Shown here in pieces: positions 25,792 to 35,363 of a stretch of DNA of 61,408 bases. How positions within the stretch are numbered: the stretch's first letter is position 1; each line of letters starts with the position of its first letter. The stretch comes from Actinomycetes bacterium (GTDB lineage Bacteria > Actinomycetota > Acidimicrobiia > Acidimicrobiales > SZUA-35): contig JAJRXF010000133.1 of NCBI GenBank assembly GCA_024276425.1, forward strand, positions 1-61,408, given 5' to 3'. Under the pieces are notes generated by a model. It was not told the DNA's origin, ran no database searches, and worked only from the letters and a program-made list of their open reading frames with translations. The position numbers and the translations under genes were made by a program.

Positions 25792-27198
25792 CTAGATGCA
25801 GGGACCATCAAAGACGTAGTCGGCCACGATCTCCGAGACAAAGGGGCCCTTCTCAATGAAGAGGCCAGTGGAGCCGGTACCGGAACTCACGGGCTGGATG
25901 TCGAACGCGGTGGCATCGGCATCGAACATGTAGCTCTCACGGACGACCGAATCGTTGTAGCTTCCGGCCCAGCTCTGGTTTGGTCCGAGGCCCTTGAAGT
26001 CAACGGTGACTTCCTGGGAAGCAGCCACGATGCCAGCGCGCGTCATGTCGCCGTTAGCAGCAGCCTGCTCCAACACGGTCTGAACCATCAGGCCTTCCAT
26101 CCAACCAATGGCATACACGTCAGACAGGTTGTTGTCTGGGCGAAGCTCGGTGAAGGCAGCAACGAGATCCTGCATGCCTTCGGAGTCGTTTCCGTTCCAG
26201 GGAACGGTGTAGCCCGACTGCCACCAGTACTGGTCGAAAGACTCAGCCAAGTCTCCACCAAGGTGGGCCAGGTAGTTGAATGACGGCTGGTTGCCAGACC
26301 ACTGGGCTTCAAATCCCTGGGCCACAGCGTTGCCGAAGATGTCGGCGGTCTCACCTGGGGTGAGTGTGGTCCAAACGATGTTGGCACCGGAGTTGACGAG
26401 TTGGGTCACGACCGCCGTGCGATCGTCACCAGCGACTTCACCCTCGGCCGCATAGACCACCTCAATGTCAAGGAGTTCAGCAGCCAGGGCAGCACCGGCA
26501 AATCCGTCAGCGCCGTACTCGCCCGGACGGGAAAGAATAGCCAACTTGGGAGTGTCACCATTCTCGGTAACCAGGTCGGCCAAGAAGGAAATACCGTTCA
26601 TGCTTTCGATGCAATAGTTGGTTCCCTTCTCCAAGATGTTGGGACCAATGTCCGGGTCAGCCCACAACGAAGCCCAGCTCAGCGGAATGACCAGAATGTC
26701 ATCGTCTTTGGCATCCTCCGCGATGGCGGCGGTGATCGGGGAACCGGTGTTCTCCGAAATCATGGCCACGCCTTCGTCGGATTCGGCCGCAAGCGTGAGA
26801 TAGTTTTCGATGCCCTTGTCGGTGGCATAGCCACTATCAAGTACCACCATTTCGACCTGGCGGCCGGCGATGCCACCATTGGCGTTAACGACCTCCCAGT
26901 ACACGGTTTGGCCTTCGACGATTTCGGCCACCAGTGAGGCGAACGGGCCAGAAAGGTCGGCGTTGAGACCAACCTTGATGGTGTCATCAGTGACACCAAA
27001 GTCGGTGGCGATCTCGGCGGCCGGTTCTTCTGCCTCCGCTGGAGCGGCCGTTGTGGTCGTTTCCTCCTCTGCCGTAGCTTCGGTGGTTGCTGAAGATTCT
27101 GATTCTCCAGCCGCACCATCATCGGTTTCACTGCTACCGCAGGCACTGGCCACGAGACCTAGTGCCATGAATAGCGCAAGCAAACGCTTGAATTTCAC
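25792..27198 (-). CDS. livK: ABC transporter substrate-binding lipoprotein (Liv/HAAT family)
   Basis: A 468-residue extracytoplasmic binding protein anchored by a lipobox (LVASACGSS, Cys20) followed by an acidic Glu/Ala/Thr linker to about residue 65. The domain then reads IKVGLNADLSGPFASLVAEIVEGQTVYWEVVNANGGIAGRQVEMVVLD, the standard peripl_BP_6 opening. GTG start at 27198 is backed by GGAGGAATCCT directly upstream. It is between livM and livF in the operon. A binding protein this long (usual 380-430) with an acidic linker is common in Actinomycetota. The ligand is unknown; the neighbouring CoA ligase suggests an acid rather than leucine. Confidence 0.93.
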   Translation of the reverse strand: MKFKRLLALFMALGLVASACGSSETDDGAAGESESSATTEATAEEETTTTAAPAEAEEPAAEIATDFGVTDDTIKVGLNADLSGPFASLVAEIVEGQTVYWEVVNANGGIAGRQVEMVVLDSGYATDKGIENYLTLAAESDEGVAMISENTGSPITAAIAEDAKDDDILVIPLSWASLWADPDIGPNILEKGTNYCIESMNGISFLADLVTENGDTPKLAILSRPGEYGADGFAGAALAAELLDIEVVYAAEGEVAGDDRTAVVTQLVNSGANIVWTTLTPGETADIFGNAVAQGFEAQWSGNQPSFNYLAHLGGDLAESFDQYWWQSGYTVPWNGNDSEGMQDLVAAFTELRPDNNLSDVYAIGWMEGLMVQTVLEQAAANGDMTRAGIVAASQEVTVDFKGLGPNQSWAGSYNDSVVRESYMFDADATAFDIQPVSSGTGSTGLFIEKGPFVSEIVADYVFDGPCI

Positions 27199-27223
27199 AG
27201 GATTCCTCCCCTTGTGTTTCGTT

Positions 27224-27236
27224 CACCCGACGGGTG
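27224..27236 (-). promoter_or_regulatory. 13-bp palindrome in the livK leader
   Basis: CACCCG-A-CGGGTG at 27224-27236 is a perfect interrupted palindrome 26 bp upstream of the livK start. It could be a DNA operator for an internal promoter or a short RNA hairpin. No further evidence. Confidence 0.3.
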
Positions 27237-27316
27237 CCGGGTTAGCGATCTTTACTAGAATTGTGTTTCTTCTTGAGACCTCAGATCCCAAGGTTCCTGA
27301 ATGTGTAGCCCATCTA

Positions 27317-28624
27317 TCAGTAACTGAAGGGCCATCCCTTCCAATAGTTTCGAATCTTCACCCAAATGCCAAACAGGCCGTGGGGTTCAAAGATGAGGAA
27401 AATGACAATGAGAACGCCATAAATTACCGGGTTCCACAAGAAGACACTCATTGGCCAGCCTGGCGCGGTCGGCGAGGTAGAAACCGGCCCGAAATCTCCA
27501 GGCCCCGATGTCAACATGATGTTGGCCAGATCGCCTATGACCCCACCAGAATCAAGGTTGCCGCTTAGCCAATTGGTCAGCTTCTCTACCGCCTTGGGTA
27601 GAAGCTCCACAAACAGTGTTCCCATCATGGTGCCTGCAATGGTCCCGGCCCCGCCAATGAGCAGAATGGCAACGAATTCGACCGAGAGCAAAAGGCTGAA
27701 GTCGACCGGCGAAACACGGCCTTGGTAGGAGGCCCACAATGCCCCGCCGATTCCGGCGTAGAACGAACTGATGGCAAAGCCGACCCGCTTGTAGTGTTGT
27801 TCGGGAACACCCATGACTTCGGCGGCGACATCTCTGTCTCGAATAGCTTGCAACGCCCGACCAGTGCGGGTCCGGACCAGGTTCTTGGCAAAAGCCATCA
27901 TCACCAACAAGATGGCGAATAGGAAGAAAAATTGTTTCTGTTCTTCGGTGAGATAGATCAGCCCGAGCCATTTGCCGTCCTCGTTCATGTCGATGAAGGG
28001 CACTTCTTCTTTCCAGATTCGGATGTCGAGCTTGGGCCACTTGCGACCAGACTCATAGTCACCGGCGTACTCGGGCAACATTCGGGCAATATGGAGGCCA
28101 ATGAAGACCAGCCCAACCGTGACGATGGCGAGATAGAGCCCACGTACCTTCACCGCAGCCGGAGATACCAAAATTCCCACCAGCGCGGCGAACACTCCAG
28201 CGAGTGGTAACCAGATCCAGATCGGAAGACCAAGACCGCATTCCCCCGCCTTGTCGAGCAGGCCAATGTTGTCGGCAAAAGGCACACAAGCTTTGACCCC
28301 ACCATCGCCCTTACCTCCGAGTGTGACCGCACTGTAGGCGCCAACTCCCATGAAGAAGGCGTGGCCAAGCGACACCTGACCGGTCACCCCGGTCAAGATA
28401 TTGAAGCCGAGGGCGGCAATGGCGAAGGGCAGGACAAGGGTGAGGGGGTTTAGCCATGTCTGGCCAAAGAGCCAGGTAGGGATCCAGCCCGCCGCCCCGT
28501 TACCCAGCACCATAAGAACGATGAAAATGAGAAAGAGGCCAGCCGCCCCCTTCTGGAAGTAGGTAGGGAAGATGGCAGAATCTTGCTCGTAGGAGGTCCG
28601 CAGATGTGGTCGACCAAAACTCAT
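27317..28624 (-). CDS. livM: Branched-chain amino-acid-type ABC transporter permease LivM
   Basis: A 435-residue integral-membrane permease with about ten hydrophobic segments, including PFAIAALGFNILTGVTGQVSLGHAFFMGVGAYSA, the LivM hallmark, and MGVPEQHYKRVGFAISSFYAGIGGALWASYQG. Residues about 150-215 form a longer extracytoplasmic loop than usual (ARMLPEYAGDYESGRKWPKLDIRIWKEE region). The ATG at 28624 lies 4 bp after the livH stop and uses a GGAGGG site inside livH, so I rejected the upstream extension. Forms the channel with LivH. Confidence 0.93.
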   Translation of the reverse strand: MSFGRPHLRTSYEQDSAIFPTYFQKGAAGLFLIFIVLMVLGNGAAGWIPTWLFGQTWLNPLTLVLPFAIAALGFNILTGVTGQVSLGHAFFMGVGAYSAVTLGGKGDGGVKACVPFADNIGLLDKAGECGLGLPIWIWLPLAGVFAALVGILVSPAAVKVRGLYLAIVTVGLVFIGLHIARMLPEYAGDYESGRKWPKLDIRIWKEEVPFIDMNEDGKWLGLIYLTEEQKQFFFLFAILLVMMAFAKNLVRTRTGRALQAIRDRDVAAEVMGVPEQHYKRVGFAISSFYAGIGGALWASYQGRVSPVDFSLLLSVEFVAILLIGGAGTIAGTMMGTLFVELLPKAVEKLTNWLSGNLDSGGVIGDLANIMLTSGPGDFGPVSTSPTAPGWPMSVFLWNPVIYGVLIVIFLIFEPHGLFGIWVKIRNYWKGWPFSY

Positions 28625-28628
28625 GAAC

Positions 28629-29639
28629 TCAGACCCTCCGGATTTCTTCGGAACCAAACAGGCCATAAGGCCTGACGAGCAACACAATCAGCATGACAAT
28701 GTAGGGGACAATGGTCGAATAGCCAGCGCCAAGGACACTGGTCCACTGGGCCAAATACTGGCCGGCAAAAACCTCGGCGCTGGCAATGAGCAATCCTCCA
28801 TAGAGGGCACCGGGAATCGAGTCCAGGCCACCGAGGATAATCACGGGCAGAACCCGGAAGGCTAACACGGGGTGGATCTCCTGGCTGACTGTTCCCTGAG
28901 GGGGGAACGGTCCCATGCCGTAGAAGATTGCTCCCACTGCCACCAGTGCGGCGCCCAATCCCCAGGCAATGGAAAAAACTCGTCCAACGTTGATTCCCTG
29001 GGCCTGGGCAGCCTCTTGGTCAAAGGCCACGGCCCGCATGGCCACGCCAAATCGGGAGCGGAAAAACAAGTTGATGCTGAGGAAACATAGGACCGCTGCC
29101 ACCATGGCCCCAACATAGGACTTGGGGATGCCAGCCCCCAGGAACTCCCATTGTTCCAGCCCCCAAGGTATTTGCAGTGACCTGGCCGTTAGGGAGGTTG
29201 CGTCACGGTTGAAGGGCCCAAGCGCAGTCTCGATGCCGAGCGTAATCACGGCCATCGAGAAGAGAGGCTGGCCAATCATCGGCCGAATGGCGATGCGTTC
29301 CAACACCATGCCCAAGATGGCGGCAATGATCAAGGCCAGTACCAGGTTTATCAGCCAGCGAGGAATGCTCGGAGTGGTTCCGATTTCGGGCGCTAGTGGA
29401 TTGCTGAAGGGTAGGAATGGCAGGCCAGCGTCATTGACCAGGATGGACATGAACAAGGCGCCGGCCATGGCGATGCCACCAGCAGCAAAGTTCAGTACCT
29501 GTGTGCCCTTAAAGACGATCACAAAGCCAATGCCCATGACTGCATAAATTGACCCCAAAGCAAGGCCCTTGATCAGCGTCTGCAGGAAGGTCGGAAAGAA
29601 GCCGGTCGACTCCTGAGCTAGGAGGAGGACGTCAATCAT
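28629..29639 (-). CDS. livH: Branched-chain amino-acid-type ABC transporter permease LivH
   Basis: A 336-residue membrane permease with eight or so helices. Typical segments are LALGSIYAVMGIGFVIVFKGTQVLNFAAGGIAMAGA near the N-terminus and MRAVAFDQEAAQAQGINVGRVFSIAWGLGAALVAVGA in the cytoplasmic coupling region. Its ATG overlaps the stop of the upstream acyl-CoA synthetase by one base (TAATG type), so the two are one transcript. Partners with LivM, LivG, LivF and the lipoprotein LivK. Confidence 0.93.
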   Translation of the reverse strand: MIDVLLLAQESTGFFPTFLQTLIKGLALGSIYAVMGIGFVIVFKGTQVLNFAAGGIAMAGALFMSILVNDAGLPFLPFSNPLAPEIGTTPSIPRWLINLVLALIIAAILGMVLERIAIRPMIGQPLFSMAVITLGIETALGPFNRDATSLTARSLQIPWGLEQWEFLGAGIPKSYVGAMVAAVLCFLSINLFFRSRFGVAMRAVAFDQEAAQAQGINVGRVFSIAWGLGAALVAVGAIFYGMGPFPPQGTVSQEIHPVLAFRVLPVIILGGLDSIPGALYGGLLIASAEVFAGQYLAQWTSVLGAGYSTIVPYIVMLIVLLVRPYGLFGSEEIRRV

Positions 29640-31513
29640 TAATACATTTCCTCCACTAGATCCCGGAAGGCATCCTCGACAGCAGATCGTTTCAGTTTCT
29701 GGGTTGCCGTGAGCTCGCCATCCTCATGGTCCAACTCCTTGGGGATCATACGGAACTTCTTGACCCCCTCAACTCGTGCGAACTTCTCGTTCGTTCGTTC
29801 TACCTCAGCCTCAATCAAAGCAATGACCTCGGGCTTTTCACTCAAGTCTCGGTAGGTGGTGTAGGAGAGATTCTCTCTGGTTGCCCAGTTCCCGACGGTT
29901 TCCAATTCGATGGCAATGAGAGCCGTGAGGTATTTGCGTCGATCCCCGATGACCATGGCCTCATTAATGAACGGACTGGACTTCAGGGAGCTTTCGATTT
30001 CCGAGGGTGAGATATTCTTGCCGCCTGCGGTGATGATGATGTGCTTGATCCGGTCGACGATCTTGATGTGGGTATCATCGACCCACTCGCCAACGTCACC
30101 GGTCATGAGCCAGCCGTCCTCGGTGAAGGTCTCAGCAGTTTTGTCTGGTTTGCCCCAATAGCCAGCGAAGACTCCGGGATGTTTGGTCTGGATCTCGCCG
30201 GTCTCAGTATCAATCCGAACGGACTCCTTGATGCTGGGATAGGCCTCACCAACGGTGCCAAGTCGGTTGCGCCCGACCATGTTTAGGGTCGCAACCGCCG
30301 TGTTTTCGGTCATTCCATACAGTTCGTATACGTCAACACCAATTCCGAGGAAGAACTCGAGCAGTTCAGGGGCAATTGGGGCGGCCCCGGTTCCCGCCCA
30401 GCGAGTCTTGCCAAGACCCAGACGCTCGCGCATGGCTCGGAAGACGAACACATACCCTAACCAATAGGCTAAGCGGGCGGTCAGTGGCCAGCCTCCGGCA
30501 GCTTCGGCTCGTTTGTGCCCAATCCAGCGAGCCAAATTCATCGACGGCTTGAACAGCAGGCGCTTGAAGGGGCTTGCGTCCTGACCCTTGATCATGATGG
30601 TGGCGTGCATCTTTTCCCAGATGCGGGGTACACCAAAGAACAGGGTGGGCTGGATCTCGCGAAGATTGGTACTGATGGTGTCGATACTTTCGGCAAAATT
30701 GAGAACCACGCCAAAACCCACCATGTGCCAGGTCGAGAAAATGCGCTCAGCCACATGACAAAGAGGGAGAAAGGTCAGGACGGAGTCCTTCGTGTTGGGG
30801 ATATGGCCTCGGATTCGCTCAGGGGTTCCACCAATGATCTCGATGCTGAAGTCGGCGTTGGCGTTGTTAAGCATCGCCCCCTTTGGCGGCCCCGTCGTTC
30901 CCGAGGTATAGACCAGCGTCATCACATCGTCGGGGCCGGCATTGGCCATTCTGGCCTCGACCTCACCAGGGTTGGCCTGGCGGTATTCGCGGCCCAAAGC
31001 GAGGAAGTCCTGCCAGTCCATCAAACGCTCATCAACCTGCCGGCGGATACCTCGTGGCTCGATGTAGATGATCTTGCGCACGCTGGGGTAGGCGGCGGCG
31101 GGGAGATCTAACACCTTGTCGGCTTGTTCTTGATCCTCGGCCAGATGGATGCACGCCCCCGAGTCGTTCAGGGTGTATTCGACTTCGGCGTGGGGGTTTG
31201 TCGGGTACAACCCAACAGTGATGCCGCGAACGGCCACTGTGGCCAGGTCCATGATCACCCACTCGGGGCGATCTTCTGAGTGAATCGTCACGCGATCCCC
31301 GACTTCAACCCCAAGGGCCAGAAGGCCGTTGGCAGCCTCCATGACCATGTCCCAGGTTTTCTCCCAGGTCCACTCGCGCCAGACACCAAGTTCCTTGTCT
31401 CGCATGGCTACCTGAGTTGGAGCCTTTGTGGCCCACTCCTGAGCGCGTTGGGCCACGGTCCGATAACCCGAACCGGAGGATTGTGCAATTGGCTTCTCAG
31501 TTACGACAGCCAT
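29639..31513 (-). CDS. Long-chain acyl-CoA synthetase (FadD15-like AMP-dependent ligase)
   Basis: A 624-residue class-I adenylate-forming enzyme of the long-chain type. Motifs are VYTSGTTGPPKGAM (P-loop, about 215), FLPLCHVAERIFS, YELYGMTENTAVATLN and GWLMTGDVGEWVDDTHIKIVDRIKHIIITAGGKNISPSEIE, matching the FadD15/FAA branch. It makes acyl-CoA from a fatty or other bulky carboxylic acid. GGGGAG lies 4 bp before the ATG. It is the first gene of the fadD-livHMKFG operon, which argues that the importer and ligase act in sequence on one acid, a vectorial uptake-and-activation module; that link is inference. Confidence 0.93.
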   Translation of the reverse strand: MAVVTEKPIAQSSGSGYRTVAQRAQEWATKAPTQVAMRDKELGVWREWTWEKTWDMVMEAANGLLALGVEVGDRVTIHSEDRPEWVIMDLATVAVRGITVGLYPTNPHAEVEYTLNDSGACIHLAEDQEQADKVLDLPAAAYPSVRKIIYIEPRGIRRQVDERLMDWQDFLALGREYRQANPGEVEARMANAGPDDVMTLVYTSGTTGPPKGAMLNNANADFSIEIIGGTPERIRGHIPNTKDSVLTFLPLCHVAERIFSTWHMVGFGVVLNFAESIDTISTNLREIQPTLFFGVPRIWEKMHATIMIKGQDASPFKRLLFKPSMNLARWIGHKRAEAAGGWPLTARLAYWLGYVFVFRAMRERLGLGKTRWAGTGAAPIAPELLEFFLGIGVDVYELYGMTENTAVATLNMVGRNRLGTVGEAYPSIKESVRIDTETGEIQTKHPGVFAGYWGKPDKTAETFTEDGWLMTGDVGEWVDDTHIKIVDRIKHIIITAGGKNISPSEIESSLKSSPFINEAMVIGDRRKYLTALIAIELETVGNWATRENLSYTTYRDLSEKPEVIALIEAEVERTNEKFARVEGVKKFRMIPKELDHEDGELTATQKLKRSAVEDAFRDLVEEMY

Positions 31514-31670
31514 GGTCTCCCCTACTCATGCTCTCCCCTACTCATCTGGTGACGCCCGGCACACTACCCCGGACGAGCAGGCAGACTAGGCCGGGTCGGT
31601 GACACAATCAAGACGGAAACCAAAAAGGTCGTGCATCCGATCATCAAGCCCTTGACGATATTGGAAAGAA

Positions 31671-31686
31671 CCGGCTTTTGTGCCGG
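31671..31686 (-). terminator. Possible intrinsic terminator after the 2-hydroxyacid dehydrogenase gene
   Basis: CCGGC-TTTTGT-GCCGG forms a 5-bp GC stem. On the minus strand it is followed by a T-rich tail (TTCTTTCC), 25 bp beyond the dehydrogenase stop at 31711. It lies in the 197-bp gap before the fadD-liv operon, where a terminator is expected. The stem is short, so confidence is moderate. Confidence 0.45.
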
Positions 31687-31710
31687 AAATCGACTAAGGA
31701 ATGTTACTTC

Positions 31711-32652
31711 TCAGTAACCCGCATCGATACTGACCAAACCCTCAAGAGGCAACCCCCGAGCAAAGAGCGAGACATTGTCTGCGACGTGTTTCGCCAGGAG
31801 AGGAACACCCATTTCCGGCGTGTTGGCGATATGTGGCGTAATGATGACTCTTGGCTCGCTCCACAAAACATGATCGCTGGGCAGTGGTTCTGGATCCGTG
31901 ACATCAAGGGCAGCGCCACCAATCTGGTTAGCCCGCAAAGCGCGAAGCAAAGCTCCCGTTTGAACGTGTCCACCCCGGGCCACATTGACTAGCCACCCAT
32001 GGCTTTGCATGGCTTCCAACTCTGGCGCCCCAATCACACCACGGGTTTCCTCAGTCAAAGCCAAGGCCAAGACGACTAGGTCGGCTCCGGCAATCCCTTC
32101 GATCCGGTGCTCAAGGGCCAGGGTTCGGTGAGCACCCTCAAGCGGATCCGCTCGCCGACGGATGACCGTGACCTGACAGTCAAAGGGAACCAATAGTTTG
32201 ATGAGTTCCTGAGTAATACCGCCGGCACCAAAAATGGTGACCTTGCCTCCCAGCAAATTGTGCCCCTCTGGTGCCTCCCACGTACGAGCCCGGACATAGG
32301 TACTTAATCCTCGTAGGCCAGCCAAGCCCAGAGTCAGGACGTGTTCAGCCACTGGCCTGGCGTAGACCCCCTTGGCACATGTCCAGGTCAGGCTTGGATC
32401 GAGGTATTGCACAAAGGGTTCGATCCCGGCATAGGGAAGGCTGACCCATCGCAATTTCGGGCATCGAGCTAGGACTTCGGGCATAGCCGAGGCGGCATGA
32501 GCGTCCGCCCAAACCAATCCCTCCGCCTCCTCCATCGGTGCCAGTTGCCCACCCCCGGCAAGCACTGCTTCTTCCAGTGATTCGAACCGTCCGGAGCGAG
32601 GTTGAACCGCGATCCTTGGCTGGCTCTGGGAATTCACGAGTGAACCAGCCAT
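31711..32652 (-). CDS. D-isomer-specific 2-hydroxyacid dehydrogenase
   Basis: A 313-residue NAD(P)-dependent dehydrogenase that would reduce a 2-keto acid to a D-2-hydroxy acid or the reverse. The Rossmann loop is GAGGITQEL (about 145-153), with only a partial GxGxxG. Catalytic elements are VNVARGGHVQ (Arg), ALDVTDPEPLP (Glu) and IITPHIANTP (His). ATG at 32652 directly abuts the stop of the cystathionine gamma-synthase-like gene, indicating co-transcription. It may recycle the 2-ketobutyrate released by transsulfuration; that is inferred from position. Confidence 0.88.
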   Translation of the reverse strand: MAGSLVNSQSQPRIAVQPRSGRFESLEEAVLAGGGQLAPMEEAEGLVWADAHAASAMPEVLARCPKLRWVSLPYAGIEPFVQYLDPSLTWTCAKGVYARPVAEHVLTLGLAGLRGLSTYVRARTWEAPEGHNLLGGKVTIFGAGGITQELIKLLVPFDCQVTVIRRRADPLEGAHRTLALEHRIEGIAGADLVVLALALTEETRGVIGAPELEAMQSHGWLVNVARGGHVQTGALLRALRANQIGGAALDVTDPEPLPSDHVLWSEPRVIITPHIANTPEMGVPLLAKHVADNVSLFARGLPLEGLVSIDAGY

Positions 32653-33831
32653 TTACAGACCAGAGCGAAGGGCTTGGACCAGGTCGGCCAGAAGATCTGC
32701 CTCGTCTTCTATCCCAACCGACAATCGAACGAGGTCATCGGGAACTTCCAGGGGCGACCCTTCGGCCGAGGCGTGAGTCATCACTCCCGGATGCTCGATG
32801 AGCGACTCGACCGCTCCGAGCGATTCAGCCAAGGTAAATAACTCGGTTGCTTCAATGATACGAATCGCAGCATCTCGCCCACCAGCGGCACGAAAGCTCA
32901 CCATTCCACCAAATCCTGACATCTGCCTGGCGGCGACCTCGTGCCCAGGGTGCCCCTCAAGCCCAGGATAGAGCACCGTGGCGACCGCGTCGTTAGAGCC
33001 AAGCAAGTCAACAACGGCAGCCGCATTGGAAAGGTGGCGATCCATTCGAACGGCTAAGGTCTTGGCCCCTCGCAGGGTGAGGTACACATCCCAGGGGCCC
33101 CGTACGGCCCCAACAGCATTCTTAATGAAGCGAAGGTGACCATCAATCTCGGCGTCGTTGGTAGCGACAAATCCGCCAATGGTATCGCTGTGTCCACCCA
33201 GATATTTGGTGGTGGAATGCACCACGATGTCGGCACCATGATTGAGCGGCTGTTGAAGGTAAGGGGTGGCAAATGTGTTGTCCGCCACCAGCAGCGCTCC
33301 ATGGCTGTGAGCAATCTTGGCAATGGCGGCAATGTCGAAAATGTTCAGCAGGGGGTTGGTTGGCGTTTCCAGCCAAACCAGTTTGGTGTTCTTGGGCCAG
33401 TTCGCTTCCAACTCCTGCGGATCGACTAGATCGTGAGCCGACCAGCCAACACCAACCGGGCCAAATACCTTGGAGATCAACCGAAACGTACCTCCATAGG
33501 CGTCGTTGCCCATAACCACATGATCCCCGGGTTTCAACAGCCGAAGAATGGCGTCCTCCGCAGCCAGGCCCGAAGCGAAGTCGACACCAAAGGCCGCCTC
33601 CTCCAGCGAAGCGAAGGCCCGTTCCAGTGCGGTGCGTGTTGGGTTTCCGGTGCGGGCATATTCATACCCGGAGTGTTTGCCAACGGCCTCTTGGGCAAAA
33701 GTCGAGGTCTGGAATACCGGAACGGTGACCGCCCCCGTCATCGGCTCTGGGTCTTGGCCAACATGGATGGCCCGGGTAGAAAAGCCAAACGATCGTTTTG
33801 GCTCGTGCAGGGTGGAGGAATCTTCTGTCAT
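32653..33831 (-). CDS. Cystathionine gamma-synthase / gamma-lyase (PLP)
   Basis: A 392-residue Cys/Met-metabolism PLP enzyme. Motifs are YEYARTGNPTRTALERAFASLE (substrate and PLP-phosphate region, about 56-77), FASGLAAEDAI and STTKYLGGHSD with the Schiff-base lysine at residue 209. It either condenses an activated homoserine with cysteine (synthase) or cleaves cystathionine to cysteine and 2-ketobutyrate (lyase); sequence alone does not decide. The cystathionine beta-synthase gene 90 bp upstream on the same strand favours the lyase direction, that is reverse transsulfuration. Confidence 0.92.
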   Translation of the reverse strand: MTEDSSTLHEPKRSFGFSTRAIHVGQDPEPMTGAVTVPVFQTSTFAQEAVGKHSGYEYARTGNPTRTALERAFASLEEAAFGVDFASGLAAEDAILRLLKPGDHVVMGNDAYGGTFRLISKVFGPVGVGWSAHDLVDPQELEANWPKNTKLVWLETPTNPLLNIFDIAAIAKIAHSHGALLVADNTFATPYLQQPLNHGADIVVHSTTKYLGGHSDTIGGFVATNDAEIDGHLRFIKNAVGAVRGPWDVYLTLRGAKTLAVRMDRHLSNAAAVVDLLGSNDAVATVLYPGLEGHPGHEVAARQMSGFGGMVSFRAAGGRDAAIRIIEATELFTLAESLGAVESLIEHPGVMTHASAEGSPLEVPDDLVRLSVGIEDEADLLADLVQALRSGL

Positions 33832-33921
33832 TGGCGTGTGCTTTCGGGGATTTCGCGGATCGACTTTCAGGGATGACTTGCAAGGGGTGCTTAGGCGAGA
33901 ACCGTGCTCGCGGCCCGGCGG

Positions 33922-35295
33922 CTAGGCCACCGGGGCCTGGGATGACAAGAACGAAAGCACATCGGCTCGGGCCAACACGGTCCGCGGCCTACCCCCATCA
34001 AGAACGAGAAGAGCTGACGCCAGATCCAGCAGACGCACAGCCATTTCGATGGGTTCGCCAATGCCAATTGTCGGGAGTCGGGGACTCATGACCTCTTCGA
34101 CCGAGCGGTCCAGGACCCCCCCATCATTGAAGGCCGCCTCCATAATACGAAGCTCATCAATGGAACCCATAACCTCGGCCGCGGCCAGGGGCATCTCGTT
34201 CTTGGCCACCGGAAGCTGAGAAACATCGTGGGTGCGCATCATGGCCACCACGCTTCGAACCGAGTCGCTCGGTCGGGCATAAACGAGAGGGGGGATGTCT
34301 CCGTCTCGTTGGGCCAACGCATCACGAACGATGGGCCCCGGTGCACTGAGGAAACCAAACCGACCCATCCATTCATCGTTGAACACCGTTGACAGATAGC
34401 CCCGTCCCGAATCAGGGGTAAGAACAACAACCAGGTCGTCCTTGGACAGGTCCTTGGCTACCTCAAAGGCGGCGTAAACCGCGGTTCCCCCGGATCCGCC
34501 AATGAGAATGCCTTCTTTTTCGGTGATTGTGCGGGCCATCATGAAGGAATCCAGGTCGGACACAGCAACGACATGGTCCACCACCGAGGGGTCATAGGTA
34601 GTTGGCCAAAAGTCCTCACCAACTCCCTCGACCAGGTATGGCCGACCGGAGCCACCCGAGTACACCGACTGGTCCGGATCGCCAACGATCATCTGAATAT
34701 TCGGGTTCTTTTCCTTGAGGTAACGGCCTACACCACTAATGGTGCCACCGGTTCCGGCACCACAAACGAAGTGGGTGATCGTGCCCTCGGTTTGTCGCCA
34801 AATTTCAGGCCCGGTGGTGTCGTAGTGGGCCTGGGGATTCCAGGAATTGTCATACTGGTTCGGTCGAAAGGCGTTGGGGGTTTCCTGGACCAGCCGCTCG
34901 GCCGTCGAGTAGTAGGAGGTTGGGTCCTCGGGAGCAACGGCCACGGGACAAACGATTACTTCGGCTCCATAGGCTCGGAGTAGGTCAACCTTCTCTACCC
35001 CAACTTTGTCCGTCACCACAAAGATGCAGTCATAACCTCGCTGGGCGGCAACGATGGCCAGACCAACCCCAGTGTTGCCGGACGTAGGCTCGATGATCGT
35101 GCCTCCCGGCTTGAGCAGGCCATCACGCTCGGCGGCATCGATCATGGCCAGCGCGGCCCGGTCCTTGGATGAACCCCCAGGGTTGTAGGTCTCATACTTG
35201 ATGGCGATGGGGCACTCGATCCCCTTGGTGGTTTGACGCAGACGAACCATCGGTGTGTTTCCGATAAGGTCCAGAACCGAGTCGGCGATCTCCAT
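33922..35295 (-). CDS. Cystathionine beta-synthase with C-terminal CBS domain pair
   Basis: A 457-residue PLP enzyme making cystathionine from serine and homocysteine. The fold-type-II core has IGNTPMVRLR at the start, the PLP lysine in GGSSKDRAA (Lys44), EPTSGNTGVGLA (substrate loop) and GAGTGGTISGVGRYLKE (phosphate loop). Residues about 330-457 form two CBS motifs (ARPSDSVRSVVAMMRTHDVSQLP and MSPRLPTIGIGEPIEMAVRLL), which in such enzymes bind an adenosyl regulator. The ATG at 35295 has AAAGGA 8 bp upstream and the family's expected N-terminus. No heme-binding N-terminus, as usual for bacteria. Confidence 0.94.
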   Translation of the reverse strand: MEIADSVLDLIGNTPMVRLRQTTKGIECPIAIKYETYNPGGSSKDRAALAMIDAAERDGLLKPGGTIIEPTSGNTGVGLAIVAAQRGYDCIFVVTDKVGVEKVDLLRAYGAEVIVCPVAVAPEDPTSYYSTAERLVQETPNAFRPNQYDNSWNPQAHYDTTGPEIWRQTEGTITHFVCGAGTGGTISGVGRYLKEKNPNIQMIVGDPDQSVYSGGSGRPYLVEGVGEDFWPTTYDPSVVDHVVAVSDLDSFMMARTITEKEGILIGGSGGTAVYAAFEVAKDLSKDDLVVVLTPDSGRGYLSTVFNDEWMGRFGFLSAPGPIVRDALAQRDGDIPPLVYARPSDSVRSVVAMMRTHDVSQLPVAKNEMPLAAAEVMGSIDELRIMEAAFNDGGVLDRSVEEVMSPRLPTIGIGEPIEMAVRLLDLASALLVLDGGRPRTVLARADVLSFLSSQAPVA

Positions 35296-35363
35296 GAACG
35301 GAGTCCTTTCGATTGGTGGCACCAACGAACTTAACATCAGGACCACCAAAGCACAGCGAACCT

